From an uncultured Prochlorococcus sp. (GTDB taxonomy: Bacteria; Cyanobacteriota; Cyanobacteriia; PCC-6307; Cyanobiaceae), in assembly GCA_902521995.1 (NCBI GenBank), contig CABYTO010000006.1, positions 1 to 64,000 on the forward strand: a DNA stretch of 64,000 nucleotides. The letters are read 5' to 3'. Within the stretch, counting starts at the first letter, position 1. Each line of letters opens with the position of its first letter. Of the stretch, positions 51,249-59,275 are shown one piece after another. The notes beneath the pieces are model-generated. The model ran no database searches. It saw only the letters and a list, made by a program, of their open reading frames with translations, and had not been told where the DNA came from. The position numbers and the translations under genes are program-made.

Positions 51249-52691
51249 TTATTTACCTACAACCCATGTATCTTTGCATCCTCCACCTTGAGAAGAATTA
51301 ACAACCAATGATCCTTTTTTTAATGCTACTCTCGTAAGCCCGCCTGGGCTAACCCATGAATCTTTTCCTCTTAAAATATATGGTCTTAAATCAACATGAC
51401 ATGGATATAGTTCTCCATCACATAAAGATGGCACAGTAGATAATTCTAATGTTGGTTGTGCTATGAAATTTCTGGGATTATTTTTAATTTTATTAGCGAA
51501 TTCTTCTATCTCACTTGTTGTTGAGTGAGGGCCAATTAACATTCCATAACCCCCAGCTTCTGCGACAGATTTAACAACAAGTTTTGATAAATTTTCAAGA
51601 ACATATTCTCGATCCTTTTGATAATGACAAATATAAGTTTCTACATTTTTGATAATAATTTCTTCATCAAGATAATATTTAATCATTTTTGGTACAAAAG
51701 AATAAATCATTTTGTCATCTGCTATTCCAGTACCAGGTGCATTTGCTAAAGCAACATGTCCTGCCTTAAAAACATCAAGTAATCCGCTAACACCAAGGCA
51801 GGAATCTTTTCTGAAATTAAGAGGATCTAAGAAATCATCATCAATTCGTCTGTAAATAACATCTACTCTTTTTAATCCAGAGGTAGTTTTTAAATATACA
51901 TAATCATCATTACAAACTAAGTCATGACCTTGAACTAGTTGGATGCCCATTTCTTGAGCTAAATAACTATGTTCAAAATAAGCACTATTAAAAATTCCTG
52001 GAGTTAGTAGAACTATCTTTGGAGTGTCAGTCCAAACAGCAAGTTCTTGAAGCGTTTTTAAAAGATATGATGGATATTCATCAATTGGTTTTACAATTCT
52101 TCCTGAGAAAAGATTAGGAAAAATATTTTTCATAACTAATCTATTTTCTAAAAAATAAGCAACCCCAGAAGGGCACCTTAAATTATCTTCTAAAACATGC
52201 CAATCTCCTTTTCTATCCCTTATTAAATCAAGTCCTGAAATTTGACACCATTTATTAAGTGGAGGTTTGAAACCTATCATCTGAGGTCTCCAACCTTCTG
52301 AACTCTCTATTAGTTCTCTTGGAATTATTCCATCATTTATTATTTTTTGAGAATTGTAAATATCATCTAGGAATAAATCAATTGCCTCAAGCCTTTGTTT
52401 TAGACCTTTTTCTAACGTTACCCAATCATCTTTACTAATTATTCTAGGAAGTGGATCAAAAGGTAATATTCTCTCAGTACCTTTTAAACCAGTATCGTTT
52501 AATCTAAAAGTTGCACCATGTCTTAGTAATAATTTTTTTGCGGCAGAATGATTCCTGTTTAATTCTTCAAGTCCCATATTATCTAAAGAGGAAAGAAGTG
52601 GAATCAATATTTCTCTAGCAGAGTTAACATTATCCTTAAAATATTCATCAAAACTATTTTTAGGCTGATAACTTGAAAACATATATTTCAT
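51249..52691 (-). CDS. circularly permuted ATP-grasp type 2 protein
   Basis: 480 residues of the DUF404/DUF407 family. Visible are NRHSAAKKLLLRHGATFR, the RILPFDPLPRII block, QISGLDLIRDRKGDWHVLEDN with LRCPSGVAYFLENR, VVKSVAEAGGYGMLIGP and the C-terminal SQGGGCKDTWVV. Members are predicted carboxylate-amine ligases that use ATP to join an amino compound to a carboxylate. First gene of the three-gene cassette; 127 bases of A+T-rich DNA lie upstream. Substrate unknown. Confidence 0.92.
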   Translation of the reverse strand: MKYMFSSYQPKNSFDEYFKDNVNSAREILIPLLSSLDNMGLEELNRNHSAAKKLLLRHGATFRLNDTGLKGTERILPFDPLPRIISKDDWVTLEKGLKQRLEAIDLFLDDIYNSQKIINDGIIPRELIESSEGWRPQMIGFKPPLNKWCQISGLDLIRDRKGDWHVLEDNLRCPSGVAYFLENRLVMKNIFPNLFSGRIVKPIDEYPSYLLKTLQELAVWTDTPKIVLLTPGIFNSAYFEHSYLAQEMGIQLVQGHDLVCNDDYVYLKTTSGLKRVDVIYRRIDDDFLDPLNFRKDSCLGVSGLLDVFKAGHVALANAPGTGIADDKMIYSFVPKMIKYYLDEEIIIKNVETYICHYQKDREYVLENLSKLVVKSVAEAGGYGMLIGPHSTTSEIEEFANKIKNNPRNFIAQPTLELSTVPSLCDGELYPCHVDLRPYILRGKDSWVSPGGLTRVALKKGSLVVNSSQGGGCKDTWVVGK

Positions 52692-52818
52692 CGTTTAGTA
52701 ACTTTTACTTTAGCTTTATATCTTTATTCGTATTTATGGCTACCAAAAATAATATCTCTTGCCTCTATCTATGTCATTTTTTTAATCATTGAAGTATATT
52801 TCTTAAAAATCTAAAGGC

Positions 52819-53055
52819 ATGAGTTCTAGTAATTGGCAGTTTGTTTTTTTTAGATATTTCGCAAGCTTTCTTTTTATCCTCTCTCACAGTTTGCTGGTTC
52901 TTGATCATCTTCCAGTAGGGGCGGCACTTCACGGGCTTGGAGAAGTTTTTATTGCACCTTGGGCTTTTAGGGAAAGAGCATGGGATCTTGTTGTAATTGC
53001 AGTTTTGTTTTTCTTCTTCGATATCTGGGGACTGATAAACACTCCTTGGAATTAA
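52819..53055 (+). CDS. small conserved membrane protein
   Basis: 78 residues with two membrane helices (about 10-30 and 56-72) joined by HLPVGAALHGLGEVFIAPWAFRE, split here as a loop rich in His/Gly. I know similar short proteins from marine cyanobacteria but no function. It opens the spacer region between the ATP-grasp cassette and the zinc locus. Confidence 0.6.
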   Translation: MSSSNWQFVFFRYFASFLFILSHSLLVLDHLPVGAALHGLGEVFIAPWAFRERAWDLVVIAVLFFFFDIWGLINTPWN

Positions 53056-53098
53056 CTGATATTATTTATTTACTGATTCTGAGGAAATCATATTAAAA

Positions 53099-53320
53099 AT
53101 GAAGTCTTATTTTAATCAAATTTATAAAATAATTTTTCTTTTATTACTTTCGAGTATTTCAAATTTATATGCACATAATTTATTTAATGGTGGTTGCAAA
53201 GACCATTGTGGGCAAAAAGTTAAAGTAACAATTAAAAAAAATAATTTAAAAAATATTGATGATCAAATAAATGTTGAAAGTAAAAATTCTTGTTTAAATA
53301 AATCACTATGTAGAGGTTAA
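53099..53320 (+). CDS. exported Cys-rich small protein, unknown
   Basis: 73 residues: a signal peptide (about 1-25, ending in SNLYA) and a short mature part with four Cys residues in two pairs (GGCKDHCGQK and NSCLNKSLCRG) linked by a Lys/Asn-rich stretch. The spacing suggests two disulfides or a metal site. No family recognised. Confidence 0.5.
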   Translation: MKSYFNQIYKIIFLLLLSSISNLYAHNLFNGGCKDHCGQKVKVTIKKNNLKNIDDQINVESKNSCLNKSLCRG

Positions 53321-53344
53321 CCTCTTGATATTTTTTTAATTGTT

Positions 53345-53620
53345 TTATGAAAGTGTTTCTTTGATTATTATCATTAAAGTACTATTTGCTTGATAATTTT
53401 TATTAGGAGGATTTATTTGATTTTTAATTAAAAAAATAAAAGTATATATTAACGGTAGAAGTAATGATGATGCGGCAACTAAAGCAATTATCTGGTTCAA
53501 CCTAATAAATGGTTTTTTTATAAGTTCCTCTCCGCACAAGCCACAAATCAAAGTACCTTTTGAGGATTGTTTTTGAAATTGATATTTAGGATTGCAATAT
53601 GGGCAATAATATCGAACCAT
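53345..53620 (-). CDS. zinc-ribbon membrane protein
   Basis: 91 residues: an N-terminal zinc ribbon with two CxxC knuckles (YYCPYCNP and LICGLCGEE, 17 residues apart) followed by one membrane helix (about 46-68). Probably binds zinc on the cytoplasmic side of the membrane. Function unknown. Its position near a zinc-uptake locus may be a coincidence. Confidence 0.65.
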   Translation of the reverse strand: MVRYYCPYCNPKYQFQKQSSKGTLICGLCGEELIKKPFIRLNQIIALVAASSLLLPLIYTFIFLIKNQINPPNKNYQANSTLMIIIKETLS

Positions 53621-53680
53621 TTTTAAATTTTATTGTTTTAATCATTATCTATAAAACTGGAAGAAAGTCATCTTAATAAA

Positions 53681-53706
53681 AAAGAGGGCTCATTTAAGCC
53701 CTCTTT
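53681..53706. terminator. bidirectional hairpin terminator
   Basis: AAAGAGGGCT at 53681-53690 pairs perfectly with AGCCCTCTTT at 53697-53706 around a six-base loop. T-tracts follow on both strands; the minus-strand one is stronger (T4 of the stem plus further T to about 53676). It would stop minus-strand read-through from the zinc operon or plus-strand transcripts entering the spacer. Confidence 0.75.
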
Positions 53707-54177
53707 TATCTCTTACTTATATTTTTTCTGAAGTTAATAACGCACCTAAATCATGTATCCTTGTTGCTAACTTCTATTAAGCTAATTCTCACTAAAATTA
53801 ACTAATTGTCTTTAACTGGGGCAAAAACTCTAGAATTAAGCTTGTTTCTTAAAGGGCACCTAAACGATGCAGAAGAAGGAAGCTTAGACATTAATAAAAA
53901 ATAATTGGAGCAGTTAATTAAATTAGTTCGGTTTATCCCGAAATTTCAGGCAGGCTATCGATCATTTTGAAAGACCTCCTAGAACTCAACAATATAAAAT
54001 TAGGAAAATATTTCTCTAAAGACAATCCGTTTTTATACGCATTGCTTTTTAATTAAAAATGTCCGAGAGTAGTAATCAATCGTTCAAATTTTTTTGAGAT
54101 ATTTTTAGTAAGTTTTGCTTATTTCTTTTGATATTTAATTCAACTATCTTAATTTTAAGTAATTGAGGAACTCTTTT
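53707..54177. other. gene-poor spacer of about 470 bases with short ORFs only
   Basis: No gene I can support. Two short plus-strand frames read like protein: TTG at 53806 to 53904 (32 codons, beginning MSLTGAKTLELSLFLKGHL) and a frame open from about 53920 to 54056 that ends in KLGKYFSKDNPFLYALLFN. Neither has a clear ribosome site and they may be remnants or an unknown sRNA. A weak hairpin TTCGG/CCGAA lies around 53927-53942. Confidence 0.35.
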
Positions 54178-54333
54178 ATGAAGCAGTCGAAAGAAGTTAG
54201 TAAAACTGATAAATCTAATCCTATAGACGAATATTTTCAATGTCTCTCATATTGCGATATTCACCCTAAAGGAATAGATAATGACTGTGAGGTCATTTGT
54301 ATGGAAAGACATTTAAAAGCTAACTATTGGTAA
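54178..54333 (+). CDS. 51-residue conserved small protein, unknown
   Basis: ATG at 54178, 10 to 14 bases after GAGGAAC, a good ribosome site; stop TAA at 54331-54333. The 51-residue product has a polar start and a Cys-rich core (QCLSYCDIH and DCEVICMERHLK, four Cys) with an amphipathic C-terminal helix. Its size and shape are typical of small Prochlorococcus proteins. It converges on the WD40 gene with 19 bases between stops. Confidence 0.6.
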   Translation: MKQSKEVSKTDKSNPIDEYFQCLSYCDIHPKGIDNDCEVICMERHLKANYW

Positions 54334-54352
54334 TTTTATAAATTTATAATTT

Positions 54353-55426
54353 TTATTTAAATCCTTTAGAAAAAAGATTAGTACGGACTTTAAATTTCCA
54401 TACATTTACCACACCTTTTGCATTAACTGCTGCAAGTGCACAATCATCAGGTCTCCAGGATATTGCCCCTACTAAATCTCCTGCGAATGCTGCCCCAACT
54501 GGGTCTCCATTTCCGTCTTTTTTTAGAAAACTTGCGACAACAGAACCATCTCTAGATCCTGAGGCTACGAGCATACCTTTATTTGAAAAGGCTAGGCTCG
54601 AAATAGGTTCGGTATGGTGACAAAGCTCTCCTGGCATAGTCCCTTCTGGACCATTGCCTATAAAGCTCCATACTGTAATTCTTTCACTGCCGCTAGTCGC
54701 TAATAATTTTCCGCTGTCATCAAAAGAAAGGTGACTTGGTTTCCCAGGGTATCCAGTCATTTCAGCATCCATTCCTGTTGATCTTCTCCAAAAATGAACT
54801 GAATTGTCTTGACTCCCACAGGCTACTATATCTCCATCAGGGCTTAATTCCATAGAGACCAATGATCCTTGCCACTCGAGTTTTTGATTCGTTTTATTAT
54901 TAACAATGTCAAAGAATGTCACTCTGCCGTAGCATGCAGTGGCTAGCTCATTTTTATTTGACCATGTTATTGCACTTACTGTGCTTGGATGGTCTTCTGA
55001 GATCCATTTCTCTTCTCCAATTTCATTGAAAACATATACTTTTTTTGAGGAAGCTATCGCTAGAAATAAACCGTCATTAGACCACTTGAGGTGTTCTGCC
55101 CAACCCTCACCAAGATTAAGTGTTTTAATTACTTTTCCGTCTTGGCAATTACAAATTTGAACATTTCCATCCTGACCTGATGTTGCAAAAATATCACCCT
55201 CTGGATGAATGGCCATTGCTAATAGACCACCGGAGTGTGTATTTTCTTTTTTCCAAATAATTTTTCCAGTATCTCCTTCGAACGAAAAAAGACCTCCTGA
55301 AACGTCGCCAACAATAAATTGTTTTCCTTTGAGAGCCCAGCCACATGCTATAGCGTAATCGTTAACTTCAGCAGTCCATCCCTCATGGAACATGCCTCTT
55401 GGGCTAAATGGTTCTATATCAGGCAT
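54353..55426 (-). CDS. WD40-repeat beta-propeller protein in the zinc operon
   Basis: 357 residues made of about seven WD40-like blades (for example GGLLAMAIHPEGDIFATSGQ, EPISSLAFSNKGMLVASGSR, SRDGSV). It should form a propeller that scaffolds protein contacts; no enzyme motif. Its start overlaps the end of the CobW gene by 13 bases, so the two are translationally coupled and it is probably a working partner of the CobW GTPase. No signal peptide: cytoplasmic. Confidence 0.9.
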   Translation of the reverse strand: MPDIEPFSPRGMFHEGWTAEVNDYAIACGWALKGKQFIVGDVSGGLFSFEGDTGKIIWKKENTHSGGLLAMAIHPEGDIFATSGQDGNVQICNCQDGKVIKTLNLGEGWAEHLKWSNDGLFLAIASSKKVYVFNEIGEEKWISEDHPSTVSAITWSNKNELATACYGRVTFFDIVNNKTNQKLEWQGSLVSMELSPDGDIVACGSQDNSVHFWRRSTGMDAEMTGYPGKPSHLSFDDSGKLLATSGSERITVWSFIGNGPEGTMPGELCHHTEPISSLAFSNKGMLVASGSRDGSVVASFLKKDGNGDPVGAAFAGDLVGAISWRPDDCALAAVNAKGVVNVWKFKVRTNLFSKGFK

Positions 55427-56763
55427 TTATCAAAGCCTTCTTGCATCTCTTTCTCATTTAAATTTCTACCGATAAAAACAAGTTGATTTCTACGAGGTTC
55501 GTTACCCCATTCTTTATCAGGTTGTGCAGTAAATAACATGTGAACTCCTTGGAAAACTATTCTCCTTGGGTTACCTGAGTAACTTATGAAACCTTTAGTT
55601 CTGAATATATCCACTCCTTTTTCTGATAGAAGTCTTCCCATCCAAGTATTTAGTTTTTCTGGGTCAACATCTCCAAAACGCTCTATGGCAATTGAGCCTA
55701 CTTCATCATCATGTTCGTGCTCTGCTTGCCAGAATCTTTCAGTATTAAATGGAATCTCTTTATTTTCGTCACTTTTAATGACTTTCATATTGAATTCTTC
55801 AGCGGTGTGCTGTGTAAATAATCCTATTTTTATTGGTTTTTCTATGTTCAAGATGAAGGATTTATTTCCTTTATCCTCCAATTTGAGATTTATATGTTCT
55901 CTATATGGGATGGTATCCCCAGGATCTAAACTATTAGCTTTTTCTGCATAAAGTCTCACGGAGGATTCAGCACCATCTTTAAGTTCCTCTTCACTCTCTC
56001 CTTGGTTAGCGAGGGCTACTAAGGACATTTCTGGATCGGGTCCTTCTTCTAGCATTAATTCATATTTACCTGCATCAAGATCGTAAACACCTGTCCATTC
56101 AAAAGGATATTCTGGTTCAAGGAATGTTGGCCTGCGTTTAAGGATCTGATCAAGATCAAATGCACTAAGATTTAAAACTGTTTCAATTGGTACTTTGGCA
56201 TTCTCGGCTCTAATAATTCGGGTCATTCTGTTCATATCTCTCAATCTCGATTCAAGAGTATCTAGTGCATCATTAGAGACTAAATCAGTTTTATTAAGGA
56301 CAATAACATCTGCAAATGCCACTTGTTCTGAACTTTCATCACTCCTTCCTAGCTGCTGATCAATATGAGCAGCATCAACTAAAGTTACAATTCCATCAAG
56401 AGTAAATTCAGAACTAATTTCTTCGTCCATGAAAAATGTCTGAGCAACTGGCCCTGGATCTGCTAATCCTGTCGTTTCTACTAAAACATAGTCAAACTTA
56501 TCTCTTCTTTTCATAAGGTTGCCAAGGACTCTTATTAAATCACCGCGAACAGTACAGCAAATGCACCCGTTTGACATCTCAAACACTTCTTCATCGGCAT
56601 TAATTACGAGCCCTTGATCTATACCTACTTCACCGTATTCATTCTCAATTACGGCTATTCTTTTTCCGTGCTCTTCACTTAGTATTCTATTAAGCAAAGT
56701 AGTCTTCCCTGAACCTAAGAATCCAGTGAGGATGGTTACGGGAACTTTATCTTTGATGCTCAT
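55414..56763 (-). CDS. CobW/COG0523 family GTPase, probable zinc metallochaperone, with inserted FEW domain
   Basis: 449 residues: Walker A GFLGSGKT at 14-21, the metal-binding CICC at 67-70, VETTGLADPGP, the NKTDL base-recognition motif near 157-161, and a C-terminal CobW domain (about 345-445). Between them lies an extra domain (about 221-330, beginning FEWTG and including DPEM and FTQHTAEEF) that resembles a segment of ZnuA in this locus. Context (77 bases after znuA, near zur) points to zinc rather than cobalt. The HEHDDE stretch at 349-354 is a possible extra metal site. Confidence 0.92.
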   Translation of the reverse strand: MSIKDKVPVTILTGFLGSGKTTLLNRILSEEHGKRIAVIENEYGEVGIDQGLVINADEEVFEMSNGCICCTVRGDLIRVLGNLMKRRDKFDYVLVETTGLADPGPVAQTFFMDEEISSEFTLDGIVTLVDAAHIDQQLGRSDESSEQVAFADVIVLNKTDLVSNDALDTLESRLRDMNRMTRIIRAENAKVPIETVLNLSAFDLDQILKRRPTFLEPEYPFEWTGVYDLDAGKYELMLEEGPDPEMSLVALANQGESEEELKDGAESSVRLYAEKANSLDPGDTIPYREHINLKLEDKGNKSFILNIEKPIKIGLFTQHTAEEFNMKVIKSDENKEIPFNTERFWQAEHEHDDEVGSIAIERFGDVDPEKLNTWMGRLLSEKGVDIFRTKGFISYSGNPRRIVFQGVHMLFTAQPDKEWGNEPRRNQLVFIGRNLNEKEMQEGFDKCLI

Positions 56764-56840
56764 TTACTGATTTTTACTAAATAAACAATAGTTTAATAAT
56801 AGTAATAATAAGAAATGAAAACCGTTTTTATTAGAAAAAT

Positions 56841-58355
56841 TTAATCTGAAAGTTTGTACCATTCAGACTCAAGATTGGAGCCAGATTCTTTATCACAGCT
56901 TCCACCTAATGAGTCAACAATTGTACAAGTATTGTGAACAGCTACTGAAACCGTATTACCATCCATCATTAATCCATCAACGAATATTTGATTAGAAGCT
57001 AAAGGAACTGAACTTTGTCTACTTAAGTTCCTTAATAACTTAGATGCTGGAATTTGTTCAGGAAATATTGCCTGAACTTTCTCTTCATCTAACATTTTTA
57101 AAGTAGAACTTATGTTGTCTGGCCTTAAGCTTGAGGAGTCTCCAAGAAAGTCAAGTAAACTAATGGTTTCAAAACCAAATGCATCCCCGTAGTATTCCAA
57201 CGCTTTGTGTTTAGAGACAATTACTCTGTTTTCCTCAGGAATAGTACTTACTTGTTCGACGATCCAACTATCTAAGCCTTCTAAGAGAGAATCAGCTTTT
57301 TCAAATTTTTCATTAATTAGTTTTCTGTCACCTCTATTAAAAACTGAAATATCTTTCTTTAAACTTTTGCTTATAAGATCTCCCATTTTTATGATGTTAT
57401 GCGGATCATGCCAAACATGTGGATCTAGTCCTCCATGGTCATGATGATGATGCCCCTCACCTTCGTCTGGAAATTGTGCTATTGGTTCTACATCACTATT
57501 TGAAACGTCCTTAAAGAAGTGTTGAGTTGCTTCAAACTCAAAAGGCATGTGTTCAGTAAAAAATATATATTGACCATCTTCTTTGATATCCACGTTAAAA
57601 ACAGTACTTTCTTTTCTTTGATCAAAGTTAAGAACAAAAGCTTTATTACTTGCTATCAAAGTACCATCATTTTTTCTGCTTATTGAGTCTTTAGATCCTA
57701 ATAATTCTTTAGCTAAATCTTCAGACCCTTCTATGTCATTAGATTTGAGAATCACCATCTTCATTGCAGGATCTGCATATTCTCCATCGACTTTTTCAAA
57801 TGACCATTTGTAAGAACCCTTAGAAAGCTGGAATTTGCCTGCCCATTCAAAAGCACCTTCAGCATGATCATCATGACCTCCATGATCAGAATGATCATCT
57901 ACTTTAGCTGAAAGTTCAGAATGATCGTCATGTCCACCATGGTCTGAGTGATCATCATGACCCCCATGATCAGAATGATCATCTACGTCTATTGCACTAA
58001 CACCTACAACAACAGTATTCTTTTTATTTTCCCAATTTCTCATACTTGGAGTCATTTCTTTACCAAGAGTAAATACTTTATCTGCGCTATTTAGTAATTG
58101 AGCTTGCCTTGGATTGATCTTTAAGTCATGAACATCTTGTTTTCTATCTACTAAGCATGTAACTTCGTCAGATGGTAATGCAATTGATTTAACTAAATCA
58201 CAAACTAGTGGCTCTACTGCTACATATGACTTTCCTTTAGCCATGACATCCTGCCCAAAACCAGAAAATATAATTGTTCCTGCGATTACGGAATTTTTAA
58301 TAATTGACTTACTCGAACCTTTTTTATTTGTTAAAAGTCTTTTAAAAATTGACAT
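56841..58355 (-). CDS. znuA: ZnuA, zinc ABC transporter substrate-binding protein with His-rich and inserted domains
   Basis: 504 residues, much longer than usual ZnuA (about 300). After a long signal region (1-40) the TroA-like fold is interrupted by a His/Asp-rich tandem repeat (125-166, units such as DDHSDHGGH) and by a domain at about 168-280 starting FEWAG, with DPAM and FFTEHMPFEFE, similar to part of the CobW protein. A second His run (HHHHDHGG, 302-309) leads into the ligand motif DPHVWHDPHN (311-320). Later VSKHKALEYYGDAFG and LFPEQIPAS-type segments complete the fold. Divergent from znuC with a Zur-like box between. Confidence 0.95.
   Translation of the reverse strand: MSIFKRLLTNKKGSSKSIIKNSVIAGTIIFSGFGQDVMAKGKSYVAVEPLVCDLVKSIALPSDEVTCLVDRKQDVHDLKINPRQAQLLNSADKVFTLGKEMTPSMRNWENKKNTVVVGVSAIDVDDHSDHGGHDDHSDHGGHDDHSELSAKVDDHSDHGGHDDHAEGAFEWAGKFQLSKGSYKWSFEKVDGEYADPAMKMVILKSNDIEGSEDLAKELLGSKDSISRKNDGTLIASNKAFVLNFDQRKESTVFNVDIKEDGQYIFFTEHMPFEFEATQHFFKDVSNSDVEPIAQFPDEGEGHHHHDHGGLDPHVWHDPHNIIKMGDLISKSLKKDISVFNRGDRKLINEKFEKADSLLEGLDSWIVEQVSTIPEENRVIVSKHKALEYYGDAFGFETISLLDFLGDSSSLRPDNISSTLKMLDEEKVQAIFPEQIPASKLLRNLSRQSSVPLASNQIFVDGLMMDGNTVSVAVHNTCTIVDSLGGSCDKESGSNLESEWYKLSD
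57850..57985 (-). repeat. tandem repeat encoding the His/Asp-rich loop of ZnuA
   Basis: A short imperfect tandem repeat inside znuA: units of about 27-30 bases specifying D-D-H-S-D-H-G-G-H occur four times between residues 125 and 163. It is in frame and coding. Repeat number may vary between strains by slippage. Purpose is presumably zinc buffering next to the binding pocket. Confidence 0.8.
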
Positions 58356-58379
58356 GAAAAATAATTAAATACTTAAAAA

Positions 58380-58400
58380 TGATAATCATTTTCATTATCT
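58380..58400. promoter_or_regulatory. Zur-box-like operator between znuA and znuC
   Basis: TGATAAT-C-ATTTTCA (58380-58394) is a 7-1-7 inverted repeat with one mismatch, the form reported for cyanobacterial Zur boxes; it continues as GATAAT-N7-ATTATC through 58399. It lies 25 bases before the znuA start on the minus strand and about 90 bases before znuC on the plus strand, so one repressor could silence both when zinc is sufficient. Confidence 0.75.
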
Positions 58401-58430
58401 CTGACAAGTAAAGGTATCAAATATTATGGA

Positions 58431-58453
58431 AATAATACACAACTGGTATTATT
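58431..58453. promoter_or_regulatory. second inverted repeat upstream of znuC
   Basis: AATAATAC (58431-58438) and GTATTATT (58446-58453) form a perfect 8-base inverted repeat around seven bases, 38 bases before the znuC ATG. It could be a second regulator site or a leader hairpin. It does not match the TGATAAT Zur core. Confidence 0.45.
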
Positions 58454-58491
58454 GGTAAGCTTGTAAAGTGACTTTTTTGAAAGATTAATTA

Positions 58492-59262
58492 ATGGCTACT
58501 TTAGTCGCTGAAAATTTAACCTTTGCATACGCAAAAAAAAGTAAGCCAGTTTTGAATAAGGTATCGGTTGAGATTAAACCTGGAACTCTAACAGCGTTAG
58601 TTGGCCCAAATGGCGCAGGTAAATCAACTCTTTTGAGAATTTTGCAAGGACAAAATACTCCAGATAAAGGCGAAATAAAAATTGATGGTGAAAATTTATA
58701 TAGATCTAGAGCTCTTGTGGCACTTATGCCTCAAAGAAGTTCTATGAATTGGAAGTTCCCCATCACAGTTGAAAAATTGGTATCTCTTGGTCAAATAAAA
58801 TATTCAAAATCAAGAAGTAATAACCCATTTCAAATTAAGACTCTTCTAGCATATCCTAATTCTTGGATTAATAAATGTTGTGAATTAGAGGCGACAATGC
58901 AGAGAGTAGGCATTGCAAGTTTGGCGAATAGAAGACTCGATTCTCTTTCAGGAGGACAGCAGCAAAGAGCTCTATTAGCAAAAACTCTTATGTCCCCGGC
59001 AAAAATATTTCTTTTAGATGAACCTTGTGCAGCTTTGGACCCACCTGCAAAGGAGGATTTTCTTAAAATTGTTCGTCAACTTGCCGATGCCGGACTTTCT
59101 TTGCTCGTAAGTAGCCATGATTGGGGCGATACTTTAAATAACTATGATCAAGTAATTGTTCTTGATAAAAGTGTTTTGGCAGTTGGTAGTCCTGACCAAA
59201 TACAAGATAAATTAGAGGCAATAAACATTAGCTCTATAAACGAAAATAATTTCTGTGATTAG
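58492..59262 (+). CDS. znuC: ZnuC, zinc ABC transporter ATPase
   Basis: 256 residues: Walker A GPNGAGKST at 38-46, an unusual insert around 105-125 (RSNNPFQIKTLLAYPNSW), signature LSGGQQQR at 152-159, Walker B ILLLDEPCAALDP-like segment and the switch His in SSHDWGD. Powers zinc import with ZnuA and ZnuB. The znuB gene is on the same strand but separated by the antiparallel zur gene. Confidence 0.95.
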   Translation: MATLVAENLTFAYAKKSKPVLNKVSVEIKPGTLTALVGPNGAGKSTLLRILQGQNTPDKGEIKIDGENLYRSRALVALMPQRSSMNWKFPITVEKLVSLGQIKYSKSRSNNPFQIKTLLAYPNSWINKCCELEATMQRVGIASLANRRLDSLSGGQQQRALLAKTLMSPAKIFLLDEPCAALDPPAKEDFLKIVRQLADAGLSLLVSSHDWGDTLNNYDQVIVLDKSVLAVGSPDQIQDKLEAINISSINENNFCD

Positions 59263-59275
59263 AGAATGTTCCTTT

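Noticed and set aside
57850-57985. Repeat array in znuA as a CRISPR
   Set aside because: Units are in frame and code for DDHSDHGGH-like peptides; there are no spacers and no cas genes.
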